A model generated the notes under the pieces. It searched no databases. It saw only the letters and a list, made by a program, of their open reading frames with translations, and had not been told where the DNA came from. A stretch of DNA of 64,000 nucleotides, taken from positions 62,001-126,000 of the forward strand of contig ONRD01000003.1 in NCBI GenBank assembly GCA_900320185.1. Reading direction: 5' to 3'. Shown here piece by piece: positions 8,855 to 17,960 of this stretch. Numbering within the stretch: position 1 is the first letter of the stretch; each line of letters begins with the position of its first letter. The position numbers were made by a program, and so were the translations under genes. The stretch is from an uncultured Bacteroidales bacterium. Its GTDB lineage: Bacteria > Bacteroidota > Bacteroidia > Bacteroidales > UBA932.

Positions 8855-10225
8855 ATGAAAAAGATTGCATTTGTACTGCTTACTCTAGCAATGTCTGTCC
8901 TGGGTACCGGCGTTTATGCCCAGGGCACCAAGGGAAAATATGGCAGCAATCCCGAAGACAGCGTAAAGTGCGTGAGATATCTGGATTTCTACCAACAGCA
9001 CTACAAGTCTAAGAATTTCGACGAGGCCCTTCCCAACTGGAGGGAGGCGTATAGGATATGCCCTCATTCCGCCAACCAGAACATGCTCCTCAACGGAACC
9101 GAACTTCTCAAGAGGCAGGTGTCCAAGACCAGGGACAAGGCGGCCCGCGAAGCCATCATCGATTCGATCATGACCCTCCAGGATGAAAGGGCGGCCAATT
9201 TCCCCAAATATTCCATCCAGGCCCTCAACAACAAGGCCAAGTACGCCGTCATCTACAGGGCCGACGACTATGAGTTCCTTTACAAGACGATAGGCGACGT
9301 GGTCGAGCAGAACAAGGAATACACCAATTTCGGTTCGTACGTTCCTTACTACCAGTCAGCATTCAACCTCTTCAAGGACGGAAAGCTCACTGAGGATGAC
9401 ATGATCAACATCTACTTCAACGCTTCCGACAACCTTGAGAAGGCAGAGACCATCGACAGCGTGGAACTCGTCAAACTCAACCTTTCAAAGGCTGACATCA
9501 AGAAGTTCAGCGCAGCCCTCGACAACGCTTTCTCCGACAGCCAGGTTGCAGACTGCGAGACTCTCCTGCCGCTGCAGCAGAGCCGCCTGGAGGCAGATCC
9601 CGACAATGTAGATGTCGCTCGCAAGGTCGTCAGGGCCCTCAATTCGGCCGAAGGCTGCGTCAACAACGACACCTATGTGAAGGCCGCCACCATGCTCTAC
9701 AACAACGAACCTTCCGCCTCGACAGCCTACAGCCTCTACATCCTCAACAAGGTAAGGGGTGACAAGGATGCCGCACTCGGTTACATCGAGGAGGCCGTCG
9801 GATTCGACGACGTGGACAACGAGACAAAGGCCAAGTACCTCAACGAAGCCGCCGGCTACGTCCAGGGAACAAGTACTTCCAAGGCCCTTGACTATGCCAA
9901 GAGGGCTGCCGCCCTTGATGACAAGTATCAGGGAACCTTCTACTACATGACCGCCAATGCATGGATGAGCGCTTCCGGCGTCACCATCAACGGCAAGTCC
10001 AACGAAATGAGCGCCCGTGCCAAGTACTGGGTCGCCATAGATTACTACCAGAAGGCAAAGTCCGCGGATCCTTCCCTCTCTGAGGCCTGCAACGCAGCCA
10101 TCGGAAGGGCGAGCAGCGGCTTCCCTGCCAAGGCCGATGCCTTCATGTATGACCTTACCAACGGACAGACGGTCAGCGTCAGCAGCAGCGCCGGCTCAGC
10201 TTCCACTACCGTCAGGACCAGATAG
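8855..10225 (+). CDS. Secreted TPR-repeat protein
   Basis: The 456-residue protein has a signal peptide (MKKIAFVLLTLAMSVLGTGVYA, then Q). Repeated helical pairs with the TPR spacing follow, for example FDEALPNWREAYRICP, DKDAALGYIEEAVGF and TSKALDYAKRAAALDDKYQG. A Ser-rich tail (SVSSSAGSASTT) closes it. It lies between an outer-membrane barrel and lptC in the coaX run, so a periplasmic scaffold role in envelope assembly is a reasonable inference, but no enzymatic motif is seen. Confidence 0.7.
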   Translation: MKKIAFVLLTLAMSVLGTGVYAQGTKGKYGSNPEDSVKCVRYLDFYQQHYKSKNFDEALPNWREAYRICPHSANQNMLLNGTELLKRQVSKTRDKAAREAIIDSIMTLQDERAANFPKYSIQALNNKAKYAVIYRADDYEFLYKTIGDVVEQNKEYTNFGSYVPYYQSAFNLFKDGKLTEDDMINIYFNASDNLEKAETIDSVELVKLNLSKADIKKFSAALDNAFSDSQVADCETLLPLQQSRLEADPDNVDVARKVVRALNSAEGCVNNDTYVKAATMLYNNEPSASTAYSLYILNKVRGDKDAALGYIEEAVGFDDVDNETKAKYLNEAAGYVQGTSTSKALDYAKRAAALDDKYQGTFYYMTANAWMSASGVTINGKSNEMSARAKYWVAIDYYQKAKSADPSLSEACNAAIGRASSGFPAKADAFMYDLTNGQTVSVSSSAGSASTTVRTR

Positions 10226-10246
10226 AAAACCAGAAAGGCGCAGGCC

Positions 10247-10909
10247 TTGAAAAAAACAGGACATAGCCTTAGGATGATTGCAACCGCTTCGGCGGTTGCT
10301 TTCGTCGTATTTTCTTCTTGCAAGGAGCAGCTTCAGGAAGCGGAGGAAATCAACATTGCCGAAACTCCGGTCCAGACGGTCGACAGCATGTTCGTGGTCC
10401 AGACGGACAACGGGAGGCTGAAGATGAGGATAGAGGCCGGGATAATGGAACGCTACGACAACGACACCAGCGCCTACGAGCTTTTCCCGAAGGGACTGTC
10501 CGTTTTTGCATATTCGGAAGACGGGAAACTGGAAACCATGCTGTTCTCGGACAATGCAAGGCATTTCAAGAGCAAGGTGCGTTCTTCGGAGATGTGGTCG
10601 GCCTTCGGCAATGTCTTCGTCCAGAACGTGCTGAAGCAGGAGACCCTCCAGACGGACACCCTTTACTGGGACCAGGCGAACAAGGAAATCTACACGGACT
10701 GCTATGTCAAGATGTACTCCAACGACGGATTCATGCAGGGCTACGGGATGAGGTCGGACGAGATGGCAAGGAACTCCATCCTTTACAAGACCTTCAACAG
10801 CTACGGGGTCGTGATCAAGGACTCCACCAAGGTCATCATCGATTCTGTCAATTTCATCGGCCCCCTGCTTCCGGACAGGAAGACAAAAGTCGTTAAAAAG
10901 AAAAAATAG
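10247..10909 (+). CDS. lptC: LPS transport protein LptC-like lipoprotein
   Basis: The 220-residue protein matches the LptC/YrbK pattern: a single N-terminal membrane anchor, here a lipoprotein signal ending VVFSSC, then a beta-jellyroll with GRLKMRIEAGIMERYDND, LETMLFSDNARHFKSK, TLYWDQANKEIYTD and MQGYGMRSDE. LptC carries LPS across the periplasm between LptBFG and LptA. The start is uncertain: TTG at 10247 gives MKKTGHSLRMIAT with a better basic n-region and a purine stretch AGAAAGGCG upstream, whereas ATG at 10274 gives a shorter signal. The lipobox form differs from the transmembrane anchor of proteobacterial LptC but is common in Bacteroidetes. Confidence 0.85.
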   Translation: MKKTGHSLRMIATASAVAFVVFSSCKEQLQEAEEINIAETPVQTVDSMFVVQTDNGRLKMRIEAGIMERYDNDTSAYELFPKGLSVFAYSEDGKLETMLFSDNARHFKSKVRSSEMWSAFGNVFVQNVLKQETLQTDTLYWDQANKEIYTDCYVKMYSNDGFMQGYGMRSDEMARNSILYKTFNSYGVVIKDSTKVIIDSVNFIGPLLPDRKTKVVKKKK

Positions 10910-10931
10910 TGGTTAATTGAATAAAAATCAC

Positions 10932-10939
10932 TATCTTCG
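10932..10939 (+). promoter_or_regulatory. Candidate -7 element for the PpiD-like gene
   Basis: TATCTTCG followed by C, a close variant of TAnnTTTG, lies 46 bases before the foldase start codon. The -33 region is weak. It suggests the foldase has its own promoter in addition to readthrough from lptC. Confidence 0.4.
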
Positions 10940-10984
10940 CACCCCAAATCGTATTTGTTGGAAGTTATAAAATAATAATACACA

Positions 10985-13066
10985 ATGGCGATTCTTCAGA
11001 AAACTCGCGAAAAAGCCGGGCTTGCGGTGTCGATCATCATCGCACTTGCCCTTTTGTCATTCATTATCGACCCTGGCACCCTCGAGACGGCCTTCAATGC
11101 CATGTCATCCAGGAATGATGTTGGGGCAATTAACGGCAAATCAATAGGTTATACCGATTTTCAGCAGGATGTTGACAACCTGTCGACCATCTATGAAATG
11201 CAGACAGGGACCTCTTCCCAGAACGAGCAGCAGCAGGAGCAGATCCGCAACGAGGCTTGGCAGACGCTCGTTTCAAGGTATCTCCTCAACAAGACCGCTT
11301 CTGCAGCCGGTCTCAATGTAGGAAAGGAAGAGATGAAGGAACTCCTTTTCGGAGAGAATGCTTCTCCCGTGATTCGCGACTTCTTCACCGGACAGAACGG
11401 GGAATTCTCCTCTGAGAAAGTGAAGAATTTCTACAACAGCATTTCCCAGGACGCTACGGGCAGGACCCAGGCCCTGTGGAACTACCTCAGGACCAGGGTG
11501 TACGACAGCCAGTACTATTCCAAGTACGCCAACCTGCTGACCCAGAACAATCTCCAGTCTCCCCTCATGAGGGACAAGGACATCGAAGGGAACAACGTCA
11601 CCACCAACGTCGATTTCGTGATGGTTCCTTTCTTTGGTGCGGCAACCGACAGCACCCTCACCGTCTCGGATTCTGAAATCCAGAAGTACTACGAGGCCCG
11701 CAAGAGGTTCACCAAGCAGCCCGCTTCAAGGGACATCGAATATGTAGTGTTCGAAGTCAAGCCTTCAGCCGCGGATATCGAGCTTGCAAGGCAGGGCATC
11801 AACTCCCTGATGGAAGAGTTCTCCACAACCGACAACCTTAGGGCTTTCCTCAACACCAACAATTCCAGCTATTCCGAGTACTGGTACAAGGCCGGAGAAC
11901 TCAACAGCGTCAGTTCCGAAATCAACGATTTCGTGTTCGGAAACGCCGAAGGCACCTCAGAGGTAGTCCAGTCCGGCAACATGTTCCGTGCTGCCAGGAT
12001 CATGAAGACGGCCCAGATTCCCGATTCCGTCTATGTCAAGTACATAGTCCTTTCCCCTGAGAATGTCGCCCTCGCCGACAGCCTCATCGGAGTGATCAAG
12101 AAGGGTGAAAACTTCTCCAACGTCGCCACGGCCTTCTCGCTCGACACCAGGACCGCTACCGACGGAGAACTCGGAACCATCGGCTGGATGACCCAGGCCA
12201 TGATGCCCCAGGGACTCGAGACAACCCTTACAGCCCCTCTGAACGAACCCTACCTGGCAAAGGCCCTCAATGGATATTCCTGCATCCTCGAGGTTACCAA
12301 GCGTACCGCACCTGTCACCAAGAAGCAGGTGGCCATACTTGAGAAGGAGGCTGTCGCAGGCGGTGACACCCGCAACGAATACTACTCCCAGGCAAGCCGC
12401 TTCGTCGCCCTTGCCAAGGGCAGCTATGACAACTACCTCAAGGCTGTCGATTCCCTCGGTGTTTATTCCCATCCCATCACCGTCCTCGAGAGCACCGGAA
12501 CCTACGGCGCCATCGACAACGCCAGGGAAGTCACCAGGTGGGCCTTCGACAACAAGCCCGGAAAGGTTTCCGACATCATGAGCGTGGACAACAACTACTA
12601 CTTCATCGCTACCGTCAAGGGCATCCACAAGGAAGGAACTCCCGCTTTGGATGAGGTCAAGGATGGCATAAAGAGCATCCTCCTCAACGAGGCCGCTTCC
12701 CGCAAGGCTGCAGTCGAAGTCGCGCAGAAGATCAAGGGCCTTGGAGACCTCCAGGTCATCGCAGACACCCTGCACACTTCGGTAAGCCCTTCCGTCGACA
12801 TCCATTTCGCGGCCCTCGGCGCGCAGCAGCTTGATCCCAAGTTTATCGGTGCTGCATCGGTCGCTCCCGAAGGACAGATCTGCGGACCGGTTGCCGGAAA
12901 CTACGGAACCTATGTGTTCAAGGTAAACTCCCGCGAGACAGAGTCCTTCTACACTGAAGACGATGCCAAGCAGGCAGCCCTCCAGAAGAGCAACGTGAAC
13001 CTTCAGTCCATCCTCGGATTCATGATCCAGGAGAAGGTTACTGACCATCGCGCACGCTTCTTCTAG
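10985..13066 (+). CDS. PpiD/SurA-like membrane-anchored peptidyl-prolyl isomerase
   Basis: The 693-residue protein has one N-terminal transmembrane anchor (AGLAVSIIIALALLSFII) followed by the PpiD-type N-domain (VGAINGKSIGYTDFQQDVD), a long SurA_N-like helical region and parvulin-like rotamase segments. One such segment is near SVYVKYIVLSPENVALADSL...GENFSNVATAFSLD...GELGTIGWM, and a second is in the C-terminal half. Such proteins fold outer-membrane and periplasmic clients. It follows lptC by 75 bases and is followed by a hairpin terminator, so it closes the envelope-biogenesis run. Isomerase activity is not guaranteed: many PpiD parvulin domains are inactive, and I cannot assign catalytic residues with certainty. 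Confidence 0.87.
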   Translation: MAILQKTREKAGLAVSIIIALALLSFIIDPGTLETAFNAMSSRNDVGAINGKSIGYTDFQQDVDNLSTIYEMQTGTSSQNEQQQEQIRNEAWQTLVSRYLLNKTASAAGLNVGKEEMKELLFGENASPVIRDFFTGQNGEFSSEKVKNFYNSISQDATGRTQALWNYLRTRVYDSQYYSKYANLLTQNNLQSPLMRDKDIEGNNVTTNVDFVMVPFFGAATDSTLTVSDSEIQKYYEARKRFTKQPASRDIEYVVFEVKPSAADIELARQGINSLMEEFSTTDNLRAFLNTNNSSYSEYWYKAGELNSVSSEINDFVFGNAEGTSEVVQSGNMFRAARIMKTAQIPDSVYVKYIVLSPENVALADSLIGVIKKGENFSNVATAFSLDTRTATDGELGTIGWMTQAMMPQGLETTLTAPLNEPYLAKALNGYSCILEVTKRTAPVTKKQVAILEKEAVAGGDTRNEYYSQASRFVALAKGSYDNYLKAVDSLGVYSHPITVLESTGTYGAIDNAREVTRWAFDNKPGKVSDIMSVDNNYYFIATVKGIHKEGTPALDEVKDGIKSILLNEAASRKAAVEVAQKIKGLGDLQVIADTLHTSVSPSVDIHFAALGAQQLDPKFIGAASVAPEGQICGPVAGNYGTYVFKVNSRETESFYTEDDAKQAALQKSNVNLQSILGFMIQEKVTDHRARFF

Positions 13067-13104
13067 CAGACCGGAGGTCTCTGGCCGCTCTGCTTCACGC
13101 AAAC

Positions 13105-13139
13105 AAAAAAGAGGTCGACTAAAAGGTCGGCCTCTTTTT
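13105..13139. terminator. Rho-independent terminator, probably bidirectional
   Basis: AAAAAAGAGGTCGAC, a short TAAAAG loop, then GTCGGCCTCTTTTT form a GC stem flanked by A and T tracts on either side. It lies 38 bases after the PpiD-like gene and 35 bases before the end of the convergent lipoprotein gene, so it can stop transcription from both sides. Confidence 0.8.
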
Positions 13140-13174
13140 GTGCTCAATACCCTTTCCGCCGGAAGGGAGGGCGT

Positions 13175-13801
13175 TTATTCTGCACCGAGAAGTTTGAGAA
13201 GGTCTTCGAGCGTCTTTTCAATCTTGCCCTGGTCCAGGCTTCTGCCAATGCTCTCCACCTTCTTGCGCAGGCTGGCGGTGTCGATGTTCTGGGTGATGCC
13301 CTCGATCGACTTGCGGATCCTTGCGGTGTCCACGGCATTAACGAGGCCTTCCACCGACTGTCTGATGGCAGCTGTGTCGATGCTGTTGACAAGCCCCTCG
13401 AAGGTGTTGGCGAAGTCGTTTACTCCCTTGTTGATGGCGTTCGTGTCGATTTGGTTGATGATCCCGTTCAGCACTTCGGGAATCTGGTCGATCAGGTCTC
13501 CGATTGTCTGGGAAGCGGAGGCAATGCCGTTTTCAAGGAGGAGGGCATTGTAGCGGGCCATTGCCTGGATGGCCTTGCTCTTCTCTTCCGGCGAGTAGGA
13601 ATCGGAGTTCTCTTCATATTCCCTGACAAGGGCCTGGTAGGATTCCTTGGACTTTTCCCAGTCCTCGGAAGTGTAGCTTGAGGACTCCTCCGCTGTCTTT
13701 TCGACGAAGTCGTCCATCTTCTCTGGAAGGCTTGCGTTGGTTGCGCATCCCATGGCCAGCCCAAGGGCTGCCACCATTGCGAAGAAAGCTGTTCTTTTCA
13801 T
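13175..13801 (-). CDS. Lipoprotein with 16-residue amphipathic helical repeats
   Basis: The 208-residue protein begins MKRTAFFAMVAALGLAMGC, a lipobox with Cys19. After an acidic helical region come repeats beginning with Asp: residues 142-157 (DTAAIRQSVEGLVNAV), 158-173, 174-189 and 190-205, each 16 residues, with a longer degenerate copy at 119-141. The repeats place hydrophobic residues at fixed spacing, so each unit is likely one amphipathic helix. No catalytic motif is visible. It resembles Bacteroidetes helical lipoproteins of unknown function. The ATG at 13801 was preferred to an in-frame TTG nine bases upstream. It lies 18 bases downstream of ychF on the same strand. Confidence 0.72.
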   Translation of the reverse strand: MKRTAFFAMVAALGLAMGCATNASLPEKMDDFVEKTAEESSSYTSEDWEKSKESYQALVREYEENSDSYSPEEKSKAIQAMARYNALLLENGIASASQTIGDLIDQIPEVLNGIINQIDTNAINKGVNDFANTFEGLVNSIDTAAIRQSVEGLVNAVDTARIRKSIEGITQNIDTASLRKKVESIGRSLDQGKIEKTLEDLLKLLGAE

Positions 13802-13819
13802 CTTTATCAATATGTTCGG

Positions 13820-14923
13820 TTAAACATTGAACAGGAAATGCATGATGTCGCCGTCCTGGACGACGTATTCCTTGCCTTCGGTTCCGAGTTTTCCGGCAGC
13901 CCTGCAGGCGCTTTCGCTCCCCAGGCTTACGAAGTCGTCGTATTTGATGACTTCCGCCCTGATGAACCCTTTTTCGAAGTCGGAATGGATGACTCCGGCC
14001 GCCTTGGGCGCCTTGTCGCCTTCGTGAATGGTCCATGCCCTGCACTCATCCGCCCCGGCGGTGAAGAATGTGCGCAGTCCAAGAAGGTGATATGCTCCCT
14101 GGATCAGGCGGACGACGCCGGATTCTTTCAACCCCATCTCTTCAAGGAACATCTGGCGGTCTTCATAGCTGTCCATCTCGGCAATCTCGGACTCCGTCCT
14201 TGCGGAGATGACAAGGATTTCGGCGTTCTCGTCCTTTACCGCATCGCGTACTGCATCGACGTAGTGGTTGCCCTTTGCCGCGGAGGCGTCATCTACGTTG
14301 CAGATGTACATGACCGGCTTGTTGGTCAGGAGGAAGAGGTCCCTTGCCATGGAGGCTTCTTCTTCGTTGGCGGGAACGACGGTCCTGCATGACTTGCCCT
14401 GTTCGAGGGCCGCCTTGTACCGCAGAAGGAGGTCGAGGAGCTTCCTGGCTTCCTTGTCGCCGCCGGTGGTCGCCTGCTTCTGGGTCTTCGCTATCCTGGA
14501 CTCTATCGTTTCGAGGTCCTTTATCTGAAGCTCGGTATCCACTACCTCCTTGTCCCTTACGGGATTGACGCTCCCGTCCACGTGGACGACGTTGCCGTCG
14601 TCGAAGCACCTGAGGACATGGAGGATGGCATCTGTTTCACGGATATTCGCAAGGAATTGGTTTCCAAGACCTTCTCCCTTGCTTGCCCCTTTCACGAGAC
14701 CTGCGATGTCGACGATGTCGACGGTGGCGGGGACTACGCTTCTGGGATTGCACATCCTGGCCAGCGTTTCAAGCCTTCTGTCCGGGACGTTGGTGGATCC
14801 GAGGTTGGGCTCTATGGTGCAGAACGGATAATTGGCGCTCTGGGCCTTTCCGGAACTTACGCAGTTGAACAGGGTCGACTTTCCGACATTCGGCAAGCCT
14901 ACTATTCCGCATTTAAGTGACAT
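13820..14923 (-). CDS. ychF: Ribosome-binding ATPase YchF (Obg family)
   Basis: YchF is a universally conserved P-loop ATPase that associates with ribosomes. The 367-residue protein starts MSLKCGIVGLPNVGKST, with the P-loop at residues 8-16, and has the family's switch and G3 region DIVDIAGLVKGASKGEGLGN. The G4 position reads CNVDD in place of NKxD, which fits the relaxed nucleotide specificity of YchF. The C-terminal TGS domain ends GKEYVVQDGDIMHFLFNV, the standard ending. I chose the ATG at 14921-14923; the frame extends 18 codons further upstream but the family begins here. Confidence 0.96.
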   Translation of the reverse strand: MSLKCGIVGLPNVGKSTLFNCVSSGKAQSANYPFCTIEPNLGSTNVPDRRLETLARMCNPRSVVPATVDIVDIAGLVKGASKGEGLGNQFLANIRETDAILHVLRCFDDGNVVHVDGSVNPVRDKEVVDTELQIKDLETIESRIAKTQKQATTGGDKEARKLLDLLLRYKAALEQGKSCRTVVPANEEEASMARDLFLLTNKPVMYICNVDDASAAKGNHYVDAVRDAVKDENAEILVISARTESEIAEMDSYEDRQMFLEEMGLKESGVVRLIQGAYHLLGLRTFFTAGADECRAWTIHEGDKAPKAAGVIHSDFEKGFIRAEVIKYDDFVSLGSESACRAAGKLGTEGKEYVVQDGDIMHFLFNV

Positions 14924-14966
14924 GGTATAGAGTTGTTTTGTTTCCTTTATGACTTGTTCTACAAGG

Positions 14967-14974
14967 CAAAGATA
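14967..14974 (-). promoter_or_regulatory. Candidate -7 element for ychF
   Basis: The minus strand reads TATCTTTG followed by CC, a perfect TAnnTTTG, about 43 bases before the ychF ATG. No TTG is present at the expected -33 distance. The site precedes the start of the divergent nuclease-family gene at 15065. Confidence 0.45.
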
Positions 14975-15064
14975 CAATCAAAAGAATTATTATTTCCGAT
15001 TCTTCCGAAGCTTTTCCGTTTCTTTTGTTTTTTTCCGTTTGCAAGGGGCATCTTCGCCCTTGCC

Positions 15065-16045
15065 ATGAAAACCAGGATCCTGCTGTACTGTTTCATTTGC
15101 TGCACTGCGGCCTTTATCGCCAGTGGACAGGAGCAAACTGGATACCAATCCGACCGCGGGCTGCTGGTGATGTTCTGGAACCTTGAAAACTTTTTTTCCC
15201 CGTCCTCTGAAGGAGAGTTCTCTTCGACCGGGTCAAGGCACTGGACGCGGAAACGATTCCAGGCCAAGGGCAGGGCGGTCGCCAAGACCGTTTTCTGGAC
15301 GAAGGACATCAAGGGCCGGTTTCCGGATGTCATAGGTTTCGCAGAGACCGAGAACCGGACAGTCCTTGAAAGGCTGTTGTCGGGAACTGTCCTCCGCAAG
15401 GTTGGATATTCAATAGTCCACTACGATTCCCAGGACCCGCGCGGGATAGATGTTTCACTTCTTTACCGCAAGTCGTCCCTTGTCCTTCTTGAATCAGCCC
15501 CGCTTCGGATAGCGGGGATCAGGACAAGGGACATCCTTATGGCCAAGTTCAGGAAGTCCGACGGGGACAGCATAGTCTTCCTGGTGAACCATCATCCGTC
15601 GAAATACGGACCCGATTCCGGCTGGAAAAGGGCGGAGGCGCTGAAACGTCTCCGTGAGGCAGTGGATTCCCTAATGGATAAAGGCCTGGCGGATGTCGTC
15701 GCCATGGGCGACTTCAACGACACGCCGGAAAATCCCGCTTTCCGGACGGTCGCATCCCCTCCCGGAGAATCCGGTCCGCCTCTTGTGAACCTTGCGTTCC
15801 CTCTTGCCCGCAGTGGTGCCGGGACGATCAGGTATTCGGGAAAATGGGACATGATAGATATGTTCATGGTGTCGCGGAGCATCTTCGAAAGAGGCGTGGG
15901 TTCCTCCATGGAAATCCTGGAAGTTCCGTTCCTTACCGTCCGGGACAATGTCCACGGAGGGGAAAAACCGTTCAGGACATATTCGGGGCCGAAATACCTT
16001 GGCGGGGTGAGCGACCATCGTCCGATACTCTTGTGGGTCCGATGA
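15065..16045 (+). CDS. Secreted endonuclease/exonuclease/phosphatase (EEP) family protein
   Basis: The start at 15065 gives MKTRILLYCFICCTAAFIASGQ, a signal peptide; the upstream extension of the frame is AT-rich spacer. The 326-residue product has EEP-fold motifs: MFWNLENFF (metal-binding Asn/Glu), DVIGFAETEN, DPRGIDVSLLYR, FLVNHHPSK, VVAMGDFNDTPENP (catalytic GDFND) and GVSDHRPIL (terminal SDH). Members are Mg-dependent phosphodiesterases acting on DNA, RNA, lipids or inositol phosphates; the substrate is not resolvable. The signal peptide suggests scavenging of phosphate or nucleic acid outside the cytoplasm. Confidence 0.86.
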   Translation: MKTRILLYCFICCTAAFIASGQEQTGYQSDRGLLVMFWNLENFFSPSSEGEFSSTGSRHWTRKRFQAKGRAVAKTVFWTKDIKGRFPDVIGFAETENRTVLERLLSGTVLRKVGYSIVHYDSQDPRGIDVSLLYRKSSLVLLESAPLRIAGIRTRDILMAKFRKSDGDSIVFLVNHHPSKYGPDSGWKRAEALKRLREAVDSLMDKGLADVVAMGDFNDTPENPAFRTVASPPGESGPPLVNLAFPLARSGAGTIRYSGKWDMIDMFMVSRSIFERGVGSSMEILEVPFLTVRDNVHGGEKPFRTYSGPKYLGGVSDHRPILLWVR

Positions 16046-16078
16046 GTAGAGAATTGCTCTCCATTCAATAATATTTGC

Positions 16079-16086
16079 TAAATTTG
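16079..16086 (+). promoter_or_regulatory. Candidate -7 element for galK
   Basis: TAAATTTG matches TAnnTTTG 49 bases upstream of the chosen galK start. A TTG at 16054-16056 is 22 bases away, slightly longer than the usual spacing. Confidence 0.42.
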
Positions 16087-16134
16087 TAAGGATTGACCTC
16101 GCGGTCAAAAGGATTGACAGCAATTAAAAATCAC

Positions 16135-17292
16135 ATGATTATGGATATGAAAACCAAGATCGGAGAGAAGTTCCAGACTCTCTTCGGCTCCGAAGGGGAA
16201 GTTTTCGCTTCGGCCGGCCGTATCAATCTCATCGGCGAACACACGGACTACAACGGAGGCTATGTCTTCCCTGGCGCCATCGACTGTGGAATCATGGCGG
16301 AAATCAAGGTTAACGGGACAGGGAAAGTACACGCTTTCTCCATCGATTATGATGAATATGTTGAATTCGGTCTCAACGAGGAAGACAAACCGACCCAGCA
16401 ATGGGCGCGCTACATTTTCGGCGTGTGCCGCGAGACGATGAAGAGGGGAGGGAAGGTAGAAGGATTCGACTGCGTCTTTGCCGGAGATGTCCCGCTCGGG
16501 GCCGGCCTTTCTTCTTCCGCAGCCCTTGAAAGCACCTTCGCCTTTGCAATAAACAGCCTTTTCGACAACAAGATAGACAAGTTCGAGCTTGCCAAGATCG
16601 GCCAGTCGACCGAGCACAACTACTGTGGAGTGAAGTGTGGCATAATGGATCAGTTCGCATCCATCTTCGGAAAGAAGGGCAATCTGATCCGCCTCAACTG
16701 CAAGACTCTTGAATACAAGTATTTCCCCTTCGATCCCAAGGGGTACAGGCTGGTCCTGGTGGATTCTTGCGTCAAGCACGAACTCGCCTCGTCGGCCTAC
16801 AACCGCCGCCGCGAATCCTGTGAGAGGGCGGCAAAGGCGATACGCGAGAACCATCCTGACGTGGACTTCCTGAGCGATGCCAAGAGGGTCTGGCTCGACG
16901 AGGTCCGCGACAAGATTTCCGAGGAAGACTTCCTGAGGGCTGAATATGTGATCGGAGAGGTCCAGAGGGTCCTCGATGTCTGCGACGCCCTTGAAAGGGG
17001 AGACTATGAGACGGTAGGCGAGATGATGTACCAGACCCATTTCGGGATGAGCAAGCTCTACGAGGTAAGCTGCGAAGAACTGGACTTCCTGAACAAGCTG
17101 GCCCGCAAGTGCGAGGTCACCGGCTCACGCGTCATGGGAGGCGGATTCGGCGGTTGCACGATCAACCTTGTCAAGGAAGAACTCTACGACGGCTTCATCT
17201 CCGCGGTCAAGGAGCAGTTCCCCGCCAAGTTCGGTCACGACCCGAAGTTATACGACGTGGTGATCAGCGACGGAGCCAGGAAAATCAGCTGA
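16135..17292 (+). CDS. galK: Galactokinase
   Basis: GalK phosphorylates galactose in the Leloir pathway. It has the galactokinase signature GRINLIGEHTDYNGGYV, the GHMP ATP-binding motif PLGAGLSSSAALE, the catalytic-Asp region CGIMDQFASIFG and the C-terminal GHMP motif GGGFGGCTINL. ATG codons at 16135, 16141 and 16147 are all possible; I give the first, for 385 residues, near the family norm of about 380-390. No strong ribosome-binding site distinguishes them. The epimerase galM lies 5 kb downstream in another transcription unit and galT is not in the window. Confidence 0.95.
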   Translation: MIMDMKTKIGEKFQTLFGSEGEVFASAGRINLIGEHTDYNGGYVFPGAIDCGIMAEIKVNGTGKVHAFSIDYDEYVEFGLNEEDKPTQQWARYIFGVCRETMKRGGKVEGFDCVFAGDVPLGAGLSSSAALESTFAFAINSLFDNKIDKFELAKIGQSTEHNYCGVKCGIMDQFASIFGKKGNLIRLNCKTLEYKYFPFDPKGYRLVLVDSCVKHELASSAYNRRRESCERAAKAIRENHPDVDFLSDAKRVWLDEVRDKISEEDFLRAEYVIGEVQRVLDVCDALERGDYETVGEMMYQTHFGMSKLYEVSCEELDFLNKLARKCEVTGSRVMGGGFGGCTINLVKEELYDGFISAVKEQFPAKFGHDPKLYDVVISDGARKIS

Positions 17293-17298
17293 CCGTAA

Positions 17299-17955
17299 TC
17301 AGCCGAAGATACCCGAGACCCACTCAGGGTCTATGGTTGCAAACCCCGAAGTGACTTTCACCGAGGGGTTTCGCCTTAATATTCCTGCACAGTCCTCGTA
17401 GACGTTGAATCCGGTACGGACACCCATTATCCCGCCCTTGTCCGGATAGGTGAAAACCATTTCGCCCTGGGCGTCGTCTGCCTTGTAGAACTTCATCCTG
17501 AGGTCCAGGACACCGTCCCCTCCGCCCTGGTTCTTGAGCTCCATCTTCGTCACATATTTGCAGAGCTCTATGACACAGTCGTCCAGGCCGGCGTCGAAGA
17601 TGTTCACTTTCTCGATGAGCGAGCCTACGTCTTCAACCCTTCTGAGGATGTAGCCGTCAAGGTCGTCCGAATGGTCCCTGAGCTGTTGTTCCAAAGCTTC
17701 CACGCTGCTTTCATCGACGCTTCCCGGAGGGAGCAACCAGATCATCACCTTCTCTTCCGGGTCATGGTACAAGGTGTCGTAGACCGCAAGGTTCGCCGTC
17801 CCGCAGTCAGGGCATTCCCAGACGAAGAGGGAACCGTCCCGTACCTTGTCCTTCAGTGAGGGGTCGTCTGCGACATTTATCCTTTTCCTTGCTTCCACTT
17901 CGTGGACTTTTCCACATTTCGAGCAGATGGCTTTTATCGTTTGAGGCATATTCAT
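17299..17955 (-). CDS. CpXC-domain zinc-ribbon-like protein
   Basis: The 218-residue protein has the CpXC-type N-terminus: CSKCGKVHEVE near residue 11 and WECPDCGTANL near residue 50. The four cysteines in CxxC pairs are probably a metal site. The rest resembles the CpXC domain, found across bacteria with no known biochemical role. There is no signal peptide. It starts six bases after the large HExxH/barrel gene ends on the same strand and converges on galK with six bases between the stops. MPQTIKA two codons in is an alternative start. Confidence 0.72.
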   Translation of the reverse strand: MNMPQTIKAICSKCGKVHEVEARKRINVADDPSLKDKVRDGSLFVWECPDCGTANLAVYDTLYHDPEEKVMIWLLPPGSVDESSVEALEQQLRDHSDDLDGYILRRVEDVGSLIEKVNIFDAGLDDCVIELCKYVTKMELKNQGGGDGVLDLRMKFYKADDAQGEMVFTYPDKGGIMGVRTGFNVYEDCAGILRRNPSVKVTSGFATIDPEWVSGIFG

Positions 17956-17960
17956 TCGGA

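Noticed and set aside
14933..15064. N-terminal extension of the EEP gene
   Set aside because: The extra 44 residues come from AT-rich spacer containing the ychF promoter; the signal peptide begins at 15065.
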